Assembly (NCBI RefSeq): GCF_016653615.1
Contig: NZ_CP067393.1
Coordinates: 1-64,000 of the forward strand
Source of the DNA: Entomomonas asaccharolytica
GTDB taxonomy: Bacteria; Pseudomonadota; Gammaproteobacteria; Pseudomonadales; Pseudomonadaceae
DNA: 64,000 nt
Direction of reading: 5' to 3'
Positions 10,790-20,745 of the stretch are shown here, piece after piece (position 1 is the stretch's first letter; each line of letters begins with the position of its first letter). Below the pieces are notes generated by a model. It was not told the DNA's origin. It saw only the letters and a program-made list of their open reading frames with translations, and did not search any database. The position numbers and the translations under genes are program-made.

Positions 10790-11080
10790 ATGACCAAACC
10801 AACTAATTCCGCTCGTTTTATTCCTTTAAACTATGTCTCACAAGGCAATAGTGAGAATGTCTTATTTTATGATGCCGAGGCATCCCATGATGCTATCTAT
10901 GAATGTGCAACTGCACGCTTAAAAGCAGTTATTGATCTATTAGAAGAGCTACACGAGCTTAAGACGATTACAAGCACCAGTGCCTCAGCGTTATCTATCG
11001 TAACCTCACTATTATTAAATGATGTGTATACGTTATTTGAGGAGCTAAATCCTTCTGCATTAGAATCAATCAGGAAATAG
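10790..11080 (+). CDS. Small protein of the RNA-cassette family (copy A)
   Basis: This 96-residue protein, probably cytoplasmic with no signal peptide, belongs to a three-member family in this window. Shared features are the N-terminus MTKPTNSARFIPLN, the motif SQGNSENVLFYDA, the segment DAIYECATARLKAVIDLLEELHE and the C-terminal SIVTSLLLNDVYTLFEEL. The second half is probably two amphipathic helices. An AGGAG site precedes the ATG. The gene follows the structured RNA element and is followed by its own terminator. The layout is reminiscent of short DUF3077/DUF6124-like proteins of Pseudomonas, but I cannot confirm homology. Function unknown. Confidence 0.8.
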   Translation: MTKPTNSARFIPLNYVSQGNSENVLFYDAEASHDAIYECATARLKAVIDLLEELHELKTITSTSASALSIVTSLLLNDVYTLFEELNPSALESIRK

Positions 11081-11089
11081 CTTAGGTAA

Positions 11090-11114
11090 AAGGCTAGTGT
11101 AGTAAACTAGCCTT
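11090..11114 (+). terminator. Terminator of cassette A
   Basis: AAGGCTAGT / ACTAGCCTT stem with a 7-nt loop, immediately after the small ORF. The stem is nearly identical to the copy B terminator. Confidence 0.75.
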
Positions 11115-11343
11115 AATTGCAGAAAAAATAAAAAAAATGTTTAAAATTTAATTATTAAGGAAAATAATTTTATTTAATATTATTTGTGTAAGTAGTGCAA
11201 GGCAACTTTTAACGGATTTTATGCTTAAAAATTAGCCTAACTAATTAAATAATAAAAAGTTCTAGCTATAAATGAGTAGTGCAATTAAACCATAAAGTTT
11301 ATATACTTACCTTAAGGAATGTTTGTAGTAAAGGGTTTATTTC

Positions 11344-13878
11344 GTGTTTATTAAGAAGTATTGGTGTTTCGTTAGTTTTTATGTTTCGTTTATCAGTTTA
11401 ATGGGTTATCCATTATCGTCATACGCTGCGGCGCCTACCTCAAGTTTAAGTCCAGATGGAACGGTTATTACTTATGAAGGTGGCACTACTAATTCTTCAA
11501 TTAAAGCCTCTGATGGTTCGCTTACTAAAATGGTGGTGAAAGGCGTTACTATTGAAGGTCAAAATTGGGTTAGTGTTGGTAGATACCGCAGTTGGATAAG
11601 CTTTGGTGGTATTAATGGTAATCTAGGTTATAGTCCTAATTATGGTGATTTGGAGTTAGAGATAGATAAGGACACCCGTATTATTAGTACGGTAAGTTCT
11701 AATTATACCTCTTCTGCCATTTATACAAGAACAGACGGTCAAGATAAAACAGCAAAAATAACCTCAGGCGCTACGGTTAATTTAACCAATTTAGCCTATG
11801 AAACAAGAGCCATTTTATTAGAAGCGCTTAAAGGTACAGCTGTGTTAGACCTTACCCAAGATAGCGCTATTACTGTGTCTGGCACAGGTTCTGCTGCTCA
11901 ATTTGGGGCGAGGGTAGATGCAACGGCAGGTAATACAATTATTAATAACGCGGGTTTAATTAATATTACAGGCGGTAATAATTCGGCAGGGTTGTTGGTG
12001 ATTGGCCAGTCTCATTATATTGAAAACACTGGCACTATCAGCGTTGTTGGTCAAAATAGCTATGCAATAAATAGCACAGCCAGTGCAGGCGATAATATTG
12101 TTAATATTATGGGCGGAACAATTAAAGGCGGTGCAGGTGCTAATTCTGCGGCTCTTAAGTTAGTTACTGTTGGGGGCAAAACCCATATCACTAATTTTGG
12201 TCAAATTAGTTCGGATAATGATGTGGCTATTTTAAGCCAAACCACTGGTGGTGAAAGTATTATTGATAATGGTGGTACGATTACTGGCTACTCTGTTATT
12301 AGGGGTAGTGATGTTGTTTTTAATAATCAAGGCGGCACATTAGATTTACAGAATTTTAGTTCAAGCAGTAAAGCTACTGTAGTTAATACCATTGGAACCA
12401 CTAATGGTATTTTTAATAATGCAGGTATTATCAAATTTAGTGATAGAAATTTAGATGGCACGACCAGTCATGCTATTTTTGATGTGGCTACTTTTAATAA
12501 TGCAGGTACTATTAATTTAACCAATAAAAACCCATTGGGCGATAATGCGCTAGTTGGGGATACCATTACGATTAATGGTAATTTTGTATCTAATGGCGGA
12601 AGCTTTTATTTAAATACTTTATTGGATGATGGTTCCAGTAATGGCGGCCAAGGTATTAGTGATTTATTAATAGTGTCGGGTGATGTTACTACAGGGACAG
12701 GTGCAACAAAGGTATTTATAACACCTACTTCATTAAGCTTAGGGCAGTTAACAATAGGCGATGGCATTAAAGTTGTTGAGGTGCAGGGCAGTTCATCAAG
12801 CAATGCTTTTGCATTAGGTAGACCTTTAACCTCTGGCGCCTATGAATATGTATTAAATAAAGGTGCAACAACAGAAAACTGGTATTTAACGAGTTTTTAT
12901 AATCCTACTGGCAGAGGTGGCGGTTCAGGTGGTCAAGTGATGTATAACCCTGCTATTGGTGCTTATCTAGCAAACCAAACCGCAGCCACAGAGATGTTTC
13001 AACAATCACTCTATGATCGTTTAGTAGCTGCTAATAATTTTGATAATGATGCTTCTAAAAGGCTATTTTGGTTAAGAACTAAAATGAGCCATAGTAGCTA
13101 CCGTAGTGTACATAGTAATTTTAGTAACCGTAATCGTACTTATATGATGCAAATGGGCGGCGATTTAGCGCTGTTAAATATCAATGATGGTTATTTACAT
13201 CTTGGTGTAATGGCAGGTTATGGAGATTTTGAAAATACTTCTACATCCCGTTTAACAAGAACGAAGGTGGATGGTAAAGTAAAAGGCTATAGTGCAGGTG
13301 TTTATGGCACATGGTTTGAAAACCAAGATACTAATTTGGGGTTATATATAGATGCATGGAGCCAAGTAGGTTGGTATCGTAATGAGGTTTCAGGTAAATC
13401 TCAGATTGCTACTAAAAAATATAACAGTAATTTATGGAGTAATTCTGTAGAAGTGGGTTATGGCGTTTCTTTAGTTAAATCAGATTATGAAGTAATTATG
13501 ACACCACAGTTGCAACTTACTTATAACTATTATGATACAGATAATTTAAGGGATAAAAATAATCTGTATGTATCAGCCAATAAGGCCAGTGGTTTGATTT
13601 CTCGTACAGGTATTAGATTGAGCGCCCGTGAAATGAATCGTAAAGCAATAGAGCCTTTTGTTGAGGTTAACTATATTAATAGCACAGCCAAAAACCAACT
13701 TAAATTTAATGATGATTCACAGCATGATGGTACACCAAGAAGTCGTATAGAAACGAAATTAGGTTTACAGGCTAGTATTAATGATAGTTGGAGTGTTTCA
13801 GCTCATATGGGCGGTGAGTGGGGTTCCAATAACTTTAAACGCTATACTGGCCAGTTGAACGTCAATTATAACTGGTAG
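11344..13878 (+). CDS. Autotransporter (type Va) outer-membrane protein
   Basis: The 844-residue product carries an N-terminal signal peptide (MFIKKYWCFVSFYVSFISLMG...SSYAAA), a passenger of roughly residues 30-530 rich in Asn/Gly/Thr beta-helix repeats (for example NNAGLINITGG, NNAGTINLTN), and a C-terminal beta-barrel of about 270 residues that ends in the aromatic residue Trp (GQLNVNYNW). The start is GTG, supported by an AAGGG site 8 nt upstream. The passenger has no visible catalytic triad or RGD motif, so an adhesin-like or surface role is inferred rather than shown. It stands alone between cassette A and the DJ-1 gene; such genes are often variable between strains. Confidence 0.88.
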   Translation: MFIKKYWCFVSFYVSFISLMGYPLSSYAAAPTSSLSPDGTVITYEGGTTNSSIKASDGSLTKMVVKGVTIEGQNWVSVGRYRSWISFGGINGNLGYSPNYGDLELEIDKDTRIISTVSSNYTSSAIYTRTDGQDKTAKITSGATVNLTNLAYETRAILLEALKGTAVLDLTQDSAITVSGTGSAAQFGARVDATAGNTIINNAGLINITGGNNSAGLLVIGQSHYIENTGTISVVGQNSYAINSTASAGDNIVNIMGGTIKGGAGANSAALKLVTVGGKTHITNFGQISSDNDVAILSQTTGGESIIDNGGTITGYSVIRGSDVVFNNQGGTLDLQNFSSSSKATVVNTIGTTNGIFNNAGIIKFSDRNLDGTTSHAIFDVATFNNAGTINLTNKNPLGDNALVGDTITINGNFVSNGGSFYLNTLLDDGSSNGGQGISDLLIVSGDVTTGTGATKVFITPTSLSLGQLTIGDGIKVVEVQGSSSSNAFALGRPLTSGAYEYVLNKGATTENWYLTSFYNPTGRGGGSGGQVMYNPAIGAYLANQTAATEMFQQSLYDRLVAANNFDNDASKRLFWLRTKMSHSSYRSVHSNFSNRNRTYMMQMGGDLALLNINDGYLHLGVMAGYGDFENTSTSRLTRTKVDGKVKGYSAGVYGTWFENQDTNLGLYIDAWSQVGWYRNEVSGKSQIATKKYNSNLWSNSVEVGYGVSLVKSDYEVIMTPQLQLTYNYYDTDNLRDKNNLYVSANKASGLISRTGIRLSAREMNRKAIEPFVEVNYINSTAKNQLKFNDDSQHDGTPRSRIETKLGLQASINDSWSVSAHMGGEWGSNNFKRYTGQLNVNYNW

Positions 13879-13894
13879 GTTTTATAAAATAGCT

Positions 13895-13937
13895 CTGTTT
13901 GTATGACACAATTTCTAAAAATAAATCGTACAAACAG
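13895..13937 (+). terminator. Inverted repeat after the autotransporter gene
   Basis: CTGTTTGTA / TACAAACAG, a 9-bp stem with a 25-nt loop, followed by GTTATTTCTTT. It is a plausible weak terminator, 16 bp after the stop codon. Confidence 0.45.
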
Positions 13938-14159
13938 TTATTTCTTTGGATACCTTGCATAATGTATAGATTACTTAATGGCTTGCTTATTAAGTAAGAT
14001 TTTATACCCTGAAAGTATAATTATTAATTCATTTTTAGGTGCTATCATAAAATTAATGATAAGTATTCTCTTAATGCTATGGTTAATGGCTATTGCTCAT
14101 AAAGTGTGTGCTTAGTTTAAGTAAACAGTTTTCTAAAAATTAATAAGAGGCGGCAAGTT

Positions 14160-14858
14160 ATGTTAGAAACCATTAAAGTGCTAATTATTGTAACTTCACA
14201 TGCGATGATGGGTAATACGGGAGAGCCAACAGGGCTTTGGCTTGAGGAGTTAACAACACCTTATTATGTGTTATCTGATGCAGGTGTACAGGTAGAGATT
14301 GTTTCAATTGAGGGTGGTAAAGTACCTATTGATCCTCGATCAATGCAAGCCGATGGTAAAAATCCTGCCAGTGTCGAACGTTTTTTAAAAGATAAAGCCG
14401 CTATGCAACAAATAGAGTCTTCAAAAAAATTGGATAGTGTTGAGCTTGATGGCTATTCTGCTGTGTTTATGCCTGGTGGGCATGGAACCATGTGGGATTT
14501 GCCAGAAAGCAAACAATTAGCCAATTTATTAACAGAGGCTTGGCAACAAGATATTGTGATTGCGGCTGTTTGTCATGGCCCTGCTGGGTTAGTTAATGTG
14601 AAGGATACTAATGGTAAACCTTTAGTGGCTGGCCGTCGTGTTAGTGCTTTTACTAATACTGAGGAAGAGGGCGTAGGGCTGAAAGAAAAGGTGCCTTTTT
14701 TGTTAGAAACGCGTATTAAGGAGTTAGGTGCTAACTATGAAAAAGGCCCTGATTTTAAACCTTTTGCAGTACGTGATGGTAATTTGATAACGGGGCAAAA
14801 CCCTGCTTCTTCTGAGAAAGTGGCTGAGTTAATTGTAGAAACTATCAAAGAAAAATAG
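14160..14858 (+). CDS. DJ-1/PfpI family protein (glyoxalase III-like)
   Basis: This 232-residue cytosolic protein belongs to the DJ-1/PfpI superfamily. It has an N-terminal Rossmann-like strand KVLIIVTS, the segment GEPTGLWLEELTTPYYVLSDAGVQVEIVS, GYSAVFMPGGHGTMWDLPE, and the nucleophile elbow AAVCHGPAGL with the catalytic Cys. This pattern is the one found in class I glutamine-amidotransferase-like proteins that act as glyoxalase III or protein/nucleotide deglycases. The size and GLWLEE motif favour that branch over small PfpI proteases. An AGAGG site precedes the ATG, and a strong terminator follows. The exact substrate (methylglyoxal or similar) is inferred. Confidence 0.85.
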   Translation: MLETIKVLIIVTSHAMMGNTGEPTGLWLEELTTPYYVLSDAGVQVEIVSIEGGKVPIDPRSMQADGKNPASVERFLKDKAAMQQIESSKKLDSVELDGYSAVFMPGGHGTMWDLPESKQLANLLTEAWQQDIVIAAVCHGPAGLVNVKDTNGKPLVAGRRVSAFTNTEEEGVGLKEKVPFLLETRIKELGANYEKGPDFKPFAVRDGNLITGQNPASSEKVAELIVETIKEK

Positions 14859-14894
14859 CATATTTCTGCTTAGTTAATCGTTAACTATTAATTT

Positions 14895-14934
14895 AAAAAC
14901 ATAATGAGATTGTTAGAGATTTCATTATGTTTTT
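14895..14934. terminator. Bidirectional terminator between convergent genes
   Basis: AAAAACATAATGA / TCATTATGTTTTT stem with a 14-nt loop, followed by a T-run on the plus strand and by T-rich sequence on the minus strand. It separates the DJ-1 gene from the converging acetyltransferase gene. Confidence 0.8.
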
Positions 14935-14974
14935 TTATATCTTGTAGTAAATTCCTTTTCCGTGTAGTTAGTTT

Positions 14975-15667
14975 TTATAGCTTACTTTTTTGAGTACCAT
15001 CTAGGTTAAAGTTATTAATATTTAACCATTTTTCAAAACGTTCTTTTAGCGAGTACCATTCTTTATCAATAATAGAAAACCAGCAGGTATCTCTAGTACG
15101 TGATTTGTAAACGACGGCCTGTCTAAAAGTTCCTTCGTATTTAAAGCCTAATCTTTGTGCCGCAGCTTTGGAAGGTTCGTTTAATGAATCACATTTCCAC
15201 TCATAGCGGCGGTATTGTAAATCATCAAAAACATAACACATTAATAAATAGTGTGTTTCTGTGGCAATACGGGTTTTTTTCAATAAAGGTGAAAAAGTTA
15301 CATAACCTACTTCAATAGCGCCATTGCTTGGGTCTGGTCGTATTAATGCGATAGTACCTAATGCCTTATTGGTTTGAGTATCAATAATGGCATAGTGAAA
15401 TTGATTGGTAGTGGTTATTAATTTAGCTAGATAATCACAAAATACAGTGTAATTTTCTGGTGGTTCAGAGGGTAAATATGTCCAATCTCGTCCATCCATT
15501 GCTGTTTGATAAGCAGCAAATAGGTCATTAGCGTGTTTTTTAATATTTAATTGCTCAAGCCGACAATATTTACCTAGCAATAAAGGGTTACTTGGTAGTT
15601 CTCTGGCAGACCAGTTAATAACTTCTTCACCAATAGGCTGATTATATTCATTTAGTTTGGCGGACAT
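14975..15667 (-). CDS. GNAT family N-acetyltransferase (RimJ/RimL-like)
   Basis: GNAT enzymes transfer acetyl groups from acetyl-CoA. The 230-residue protein has the RimL-type layout: an N-terminal [22 protein letters not shown], the central strand [28 protein letters not shown], the acetyl-CoA loop region [21 protein letters not shown], and the C-terminal [29 protein letters not shown]-like segment (here [19 protein letters not shown]). It ends near a terminator and lies 15 bp downstream of the hexapeptide acetyltransferase gene, so the two are probably cotranscribed. The acceptor substrate is unknown. Confidence 0.85.
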   Translation of the reverse strand: [230 protein letters not shown]

Positions 15668-15682
15668 GATTTATACCTAATA

Positions 15683-16381
15683 TTATACTGCAGAAAATTC
15701 TTTACATTGTGACTGTGTAATTTCAATCTTTTTATAACTAGCTTTATGGGTAGCAAGCGTTTTTATGCTAGTTAAAAATGCTTCTGGATTATTTAATGGT
15801 AATGTTTTTAAGAGGGCTACAGGGTATTCCCACCATTGACTAGCTAACAGTTCTTTACAGATTTCTTCAGTATGCCGATACTTAACTATTTTGGCTGGGT
15901 TACCTGCTACTATAGCATAGGGGGGAACATCTTTAGTGACCACTGCCCCTGTGGCAACAATAGCACCTGTACCAATAGTGACATTTTCTAAAATAGTGGC
16001 ATTTTCACCAATCCATACATCATGACCAATAACTGTATCAATTGCTTCAGGATAATAATGGAGTGGGCTATCTGCATCATATTGAAATGGATGAATACTT
16101 ACCCAGTCAGTTGGATGAACTTTTTTAGGATTACCAATAGAAACGTTATTAGCAATAGAACAGAACCGACCAATCGATTTTACAAAAATTAAATGGCTTT
16201 CACTTCTTATATAGGTATATGCACCAACGGTCAAATGGGGTGATTTTATGGTGACACGGCCAATTTCCACGTGCTCTTCTAGAATAAGTGTTGTACTTTT
16301 ATGGAGTGAAGATAAACCACCTGCTAATTTGCAATGGTATTTTTTTATCCATTTTTTCCAATAATGCCCTTTAAAAAACAT
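15683..16381 (-). CDS. CatB-related hexapeptide O-acetyltransferase
   Basis: This 232-residue protein folds as a left-handed beta helix of hexapeptide repeats. Visible parts are [14 protein letters not shown], the catalytic-His region [43 protein letters not shown] and the [17 protein letters not shown] cap. These are typical of the xenobiotic acetyltransferase (CatB/Vat) family and of related sugar O-acetyltransferases. A C-terminal extension follows. Whether it modifies a drug or a surface sugar cannot be told from sequence. It lies upstream of the GNAT gene on the same strand and divergently from polA. Confidence 0.82.
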   Translation of the reverse strand: MFFKGHYWKKWIKKYHCKLAGGLSSLHKSTTLILEEHVEIGRVTIKSPHLTVGAYTYIRSESHLIFVKSIGRFCSIANNVSIGNPKKVHPTDWVSIHPFQYDADSPLHYYPEAIDTVIGHDVWIGENATILENVTIGTGAIVATGAVVTKDVPPYAIVAGNPAKIVKYRHTEEICKELLASQWWEYPVALLKTLPLNNPEAFLTSIKTLATHKASYKKIEITQSQCKEFSAV

Positions 16382-16527
16382 ATAAAAACCTGATTATGGG
16401 AGTGAGTAGCAAAGAGTGAATTTATTATCTGTATTGCAAAATAATATTTATAACCAACGTGGGTGAAAATATCATCTATAATACGCACTAAATTCATATT
16501 TTAAAATAATAGTTCAAAGGTTATTTT

Positions 16528-19326
16528 ATGTCGCAAACTCCTCTTGTTTTGGTGGATGGTTCTTCTTATCTTTATCGTGCTTATCATGCACTACCACCAC
16601 TAACGACTTCTACAGGCATCCCTACAGGAGCAGTTAAGGGAGTGCTTAATATGCTTAAAAGCTTAGCTAAGCAATATCCCAACAGCCCAATAGCGGTAGT
16701 GTTTGATGCTAAAGGGGGTAGTTTTAGGGATGAGTTATATGCCGACTATAAAGCACATCGCCCACCAATGCCAGATGATCTACGGGTACAGATTGAGCCA
16801 TTACATGAAAGTGTTAAAGCCATGGGTTTTCCATTGTTGTGCGTCGATAGAGTTGAAGCAGATGATGTTATTGGAACACTTGCTTTAGAAACTGCCAAAA
16901 AAGGTCGCCCAGTAGTGATTTCTACGGGTGATAAAGATATGGCGCAGTTGGTGAATGATAAGATTACACTCGTCAATACCATGACAGGTTCAACCCTTGA
17001 CCCACAAGGTGTAGTTGATAAGTTTGGGGTAGAACCTAAGTTAATTATTGATTTCTTAGCCTTAATGGGTGATAAATCTGACAATATTCCAGGTGTGCCA
17101 AGTGTTGGTGAAAAAACAGCAGTAGGACTTATTCAAGGTTTACAAGGTGGCTTAGATACTATCTATGCAAATTTAGATAAAGTACCTAGCCTACCTATTC
17201 GTGGTGCTAAATCACTGCCTGCTAAATTAGAAGAACATAAGGATATGGCTTATCTCTCTTATCAATTAGCCACTATCAAAACAGATGTTGAGTTAGATAT
17301 TAAGATAGAAGAATTACAGCGCAAAGAAGAGGACGAGGCTACTTTAATAGAACTCTATAAAAAATTGGAGTTTAGACAATGGTTAGATGTGCTATTACGA
17401 AAAGCACCAAAGCAACCTTCAACATCAACTCAGCCAGTACAAAATGATATGTTTGGTGGTGTAGAAGAAATTAAACCACAGTCACAACCACAACCATCAG
17501 AACCACAATCTACTACACGTAATTATCAAATGATTCTTGAACAACAAGACTTTGATAAATGGTTAGCAAAATTACAGAATGCACAACTAATTGCCTTTGA
17601 TACTGAAACAACCAGTATAGACGCACAACAGGCAGAATTAGTAGGCTTATCATTTGCTGTAAAACCTTATCAAGCAGTCTATATACCTGTGGCGCATGAT
17701 TATATGGGCGCACCACAACAGTTATCACGTGATAAAGTATTAGCTGCATTAAAACCTATTTTAGAAAATGCCAATATAGCCAAAGTAGGACAACATGCTA
17801 AGTATGATATGAATGTACTTAGCCATTATGGTATTGATGTACGAGGTATCAAGTTTGATACCATGTTAGAGTCCTATGTATTAGATTCTACGGCTTCAAG
17901 ACACGATATGGATACCTTGGCACAAACTTACTTAGATGAAACCACTATTTCTTTTGAGGAAGTTGCAGGCAAGGGAGCTAAGCAATTAACTTTTAATCAA
18001 GTAAGTTTAGAACAAGCAGCACCTTATGCGGCAGAAGATGCAGATATTACCTTAAGACTACATCAAGTATTATGGAATAAACTACAACAAGAACCAAGCC
18101 AAGCTAAAGTTTTAACAGCTATTGAAATGCCTTTAGTGCCAGTATTAGCGCGTATTGAGCGTAATGGTGCATTGGTTGATGGAAAGTTGTTAGCTAGCCA
18201 AAGCCAAGAGTTAGGCGAAAAAATGGTGGCTTTAGAAAATAAGGCTTTTGAATTAGCTGGCCAGAATTTTAATATGAGTTCTCCTAAGCAATTGGGTGAG
18301 ATCCTCTATACTAAATTAAAGTTACCGATTATTAGTAAAACAGCTAAAGGGCAACCTTCAACCGCAGAAGCTGTATTAGCTGAACTCGCCTTGCAAGGTT
18401 ATGATTTACCAGAAGTATTAATGGAATACCGTACATTAAGTAAGTTAAAGTCTACCTATACAGATCGTCTACCTGAGCAGATTAATCCTAGAACAGGCAG
18501 AATACACACATCTTATCATCAAGCTGTAACAGCTACTGGACGTTTATCTTCAAGTGATCCTAATCTGCAAAATATTCCTATTCGTAGCCAAGAAGGGCGT
18601 CGCATTAGACAGGCATTTATTGCACCAAAAGGTTATAAGTTATTAGCGGCAGATTATTCACAAATTGAACTAAGAATAATGGCACATTTAGCCCAAGATA
18701 AAGGTTTACTAGAAGCCTTTAAGCAAGGTTTAGATGTACATAGAGCCACTGCAGCAGAAGTATTTGGTGTATCTGTGGAGAATGTAACAAGTGATCAGCG
18801 TCGTAAAGCAAAAGCCATTAACTTTGGTCTAATTTATGGCATGAGCGCCTTTGGTTTAGCTAAACAAATAGGCGTAGATCGCAAAGAAGCACAACAATAT
18901 ATTGATAAATACTTTACTAAGTATCCTGGCGTATTAGCCTATATGGAGCGTACCCGTGAAGCTGCTGCTGAAAAAGGTTATGTAGAAACCTTATTTGATC
19001 GTCGTTTATATTTACCTGATATAAAATCAGGTAATGCAAATGTGCGTCGTGGTGCAGAGCGCACAGCTATTAATGCTCCTATGCAAGGAACTGCAGCAGA
19101 TATTATCAAGCGTGCTATGGTTAAAGTAGATGCTTGGTTGCAACAAGATAAAGTAGATGCCAAAGTTATTCTACAAGTACACGATGAATTGGTATTGGAA
19201 GTACAACAAGATCAATTGCAACAAGTATCAGATAAGATAAAAGTAATAATGGCAGAAGCAGCCGAGTTAGCAGTACCTTTAGTAGTAGATGTAGGTATTG
19301 GTAATAATTGGGATGAAGCCCATTAA
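16528..19326 (+). CDS. polA: DNA polymerase I
   Basis: PolA fills gaps and removes RNA primers. The 932-residue protein has all three domains: the 5'-3' exonuclease (LVDGSSYLYRAYHA, GDKDMAQLV, GDKSDNIPGV), the 3'-5' proofreading domain with an intact DTET motif (AFDTETTSIDAQQ) and DxNVLSHYG, and the family A polymerase with LAADYSQIELRIMAHLA, KAINFGLIYGMSAFGL and the VHDELVLEV motif. It is a little longer than E. coli PolA because of a Gln/Pro-rich linker near residue 300. It is monocistronic, with an AAAGG site ahead of the ATG. Confidence 0.97.
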   Translation: MSQTPLVLVDGSSYLYRAYHALPPLTTSTGIPTGAVKGVLNMLKSLAKQYPNSPIAVVFDAKGGSFRDELYADYKAHRPPMPDDLRVQIEPLHESVKAMGFPLLCVDRVEADDVIGTLALETAKKGRPVVISTGDKDMAQLVNDKITLVNTMTGSTLDPQGVVDKFGVEPKLIIDFLALMGDKSDNIPGVPSVGEKTAVGLIQGLQGGLDTIYANLDKVPSLPIRGAKSLPAKLEEHKDMAYLSYQLATIKTDVELDIKIEELQRKEEDEATLIELYKKLEFRQWLDVLLRKAPKQPSTSTQPVQNDMFGGVEEIKPQSQPQPSEPQSTTRNYQMILEQQDFDKWLAKLQNAQLIAFDTETTSIDAQQAELVGLSFAVKPYQAVYIPVAHDYMGAPQQLSRDKVLAALKPILENANIAKVGQHAKYDMNVLSHYGIDVRGIKFDTMLESYVLDSTASRHDMDTLAQTYLDETTISFEEVAGKGAKQLTFNQVSLEQAAPYAAEDADITLRLHQVLWNKLQQEPSQAKVLTAIEMPLVPVLARIERNGALVDGKLLASQSQELGEKMVALENKAFELAGQNFNMSSPKQLGEILYTKLKLPIISKTAKGQPSTAEAVLAELALQGYDLPEVLMEYRTLSKLKSTYTDRLPEQINPRTGRIHTSYHQAVTATGRLSSSDPNLQNIPIRSQEGRRIRQAFIAPKGYKLLAADYSQIELRIMAHLAQDKGLLEAFKQGLDVHRATAAEVFGVSVENVTSDQRRKAKAINFGLIYGMSAFGLAKQIGVDRKEAQQYIDKYFTKYPGVLAYMERTREAAAEKGYVETLFDRRLYLPDIKSGNANVRRGAERTAINAPMQGTAADIIKRAMVKVDAWLQQDKVDAKVILQVHDELVLEVQQDQLQQVSDKIKVIMAEAAELAVPLVVDVGIGNNWDEAH

Positions 19327-19328
19327 TT

Positions 19329-19436
19329 ATAATAGCTATCCCCTAGTCTTTTATACTTTGTTGAATGGCTTAGCCGTACTATGTGTACTGTCTTCAGCCA
19401 TTCGCCTCGTCTAAAAAACTATGGAAATAGCTATAT
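19329..19436. repeat. MITE-like palindromic repeat downstream of polA
   Basis: A block of about 108 bp starts with AATAGCTATCCCCTAG and ends with CTATGGAAATAGCTAT, which form imperfect terminal inverted repeats. Inside lies GAATGGCT (19363-19370) / AGCCATTC (19396-19403) with a nested GTAC-rich stem. There is no ORF. I recall similar intergenic sequences in other gammaproteobacteria, which would fit a non-autonomous mobile repeat, but that is memory and not a search. It may also end polA transcription. Confidence 0.5.
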
Positions 19437-19460
19437 TTATAGAGTGAACCTCGTTTTATA

Positions 19461-20528
19461 TTAGTTATTTCTATTAATAATTAACTCTCTGAGTGAATTT
19501 GGTAATAACTGTTGTAAGCGGTTATTTATCTGTTTTTCATGACGTTGCCAATAAATACCAATACCTATAATAAACAGTCCTATTAGTGTTAAGGCAAAAG
19601 GGAATAACATACTGTCTTTAAATACATTGTAAGAAAGGTGCCCTAGATAAAAAGCTATACCAAGACCACCAAATATTACAAATACTCTTCTGGCTAAAGT
19701 GGCTCCCACTAAAATCATGGCTAGATTAATACAACAATAAAGAAATTTGTTAAGTTCACTATCAGAGCTCATGGAGCTTAAGGCTCCCCAAAAAGCTAAT
19801 ACACCTCCCAAATATAACCAAAAGGCAAAATCTTTATGGGTTTTATTTTTAATATCTACGATAAAGGCTACCACAATCATCCATAACCCAAACCAAAGGG
19901 AGATGGTTTGTTTTAACTGCCAATAACTTCTATAGTGGTAACTATCTCTTTCAAACCAACCAAATACTTCAAGCATCATGGGCGTTAAATCCATGCTCAT
20001 ATACCATAAGGTGACGGCTACAGGCATAACTAAGAATGGCAGGCGATAGCGATATACCATAAATACCCCAACAGCAAGGGTACTTAACTCCATAATCATC
20101 CAACGCCAATCTACATAACGATGGTAGTCACGGTAATAGGTATTACTATCCCAATAGCCAAAGGCAGATTGTAATCCATAAACAGCTAAGGGAACTAAAA
20201 CAACAACCAACGTAGCTAAAATACCTGCTGGAATGGCTAACTGATAACGACGTAACAATAATTCAGTTAAGGTAATACCTATAATTGCATAAATAATACA
20301 GATAGCAAATAAACCAAAACCGCCAAAGCTCTCCCAGCCTAAAGTCATAAACAATGACATAGCACCAATGGCAATCATTCCTCCAAGATAATACAGGATG
20401 TGAGTCATTTGAAAGCTGGGTAGATCTTTATTCTGATCTTTTAAAAATAACCACAGTTGCTCAACTTGGTTATCAGATAACACGCCTTGTTTGGCAGCAG
20501 CATCTAATTGAGACTTTTTAACTTGCAT
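19461..20528 (-). CDS. Multi-pass membrane protein (DUF2157-like)
   Basis: This 355-residue protein has an N-terminal soluble segment of about 40 residues (SQLDAAAKQGVLSDNQVEQLWLFL, a short helical module typical of DUF2157-type proteins) and then about nine or ten hydrophobic helices, for example ILYYLGGMIAIGAMSLFM and LAIPAGILATLVVVLVPLAVYGL. It has a short Arg/Lys/Asn-rich tail. It is an inner-membrane protein with no assigned reaction. It converges with polA and is divergent from the pta-like gene. Family placement is tentative. Confidence 0.65.
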   Translation of the reverse strand: MQVKKSQLDAAAKQGVLSDNQVEQLWLFLKDQNKDLPSFQMTHILYYLGGMIAIGAMSLFMTLGWESFGGFGLFAICIIYAIIGITLTELLLRRYQLAIPAGILATLVVVLVPLAVYGLQSAFGYWDSNTYYRDYHRYVDWRWMIMELSTLAVGVFMVYRYRLPFLVMPVAVTLWYMSMDLTPMMLEVFGWFERDSYHYRSYWQLKQTISLWFGLWMIVVAFIVDIKNKTHKDFAFWLYLGGVLAFWGALSSMSSDSELNKFLYCCINLAMILVGATLARRVFVIFGGLGIAFYLGHLSYNVFKDSMLFPFALTLIGLFIIGIGIYWQRHEKQINNRLQQLLPNSLRELIINRNN

Positions 20529-20745
20529 AGTAGCTTTCTTCTGTGTAGAGAATGTTTTGTTAAACTTAGCATAACTCTCTTGTTATTAAATAGAAAAATA
20601 ATTAATTGTTACTAACGGAAAAGTTAAGTTATATATTATTTTAATCATTTACCTTAAAAGTAGCTTAAAATGGGGAAATATCAATACATTTTATGGATTA
20701 GGTTTTTTATAGAATGGCTTTTCATCTTACGCAAGGTAGCTATTT

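Noticed and set aside
17721-17734. CACGTG-centred palindrome TTATCACGTGATAA in polA
   Set aside because: It shares the core with parS but lacks the TGTTT/AAACA arms and lies in a coding region; not counted as parS.
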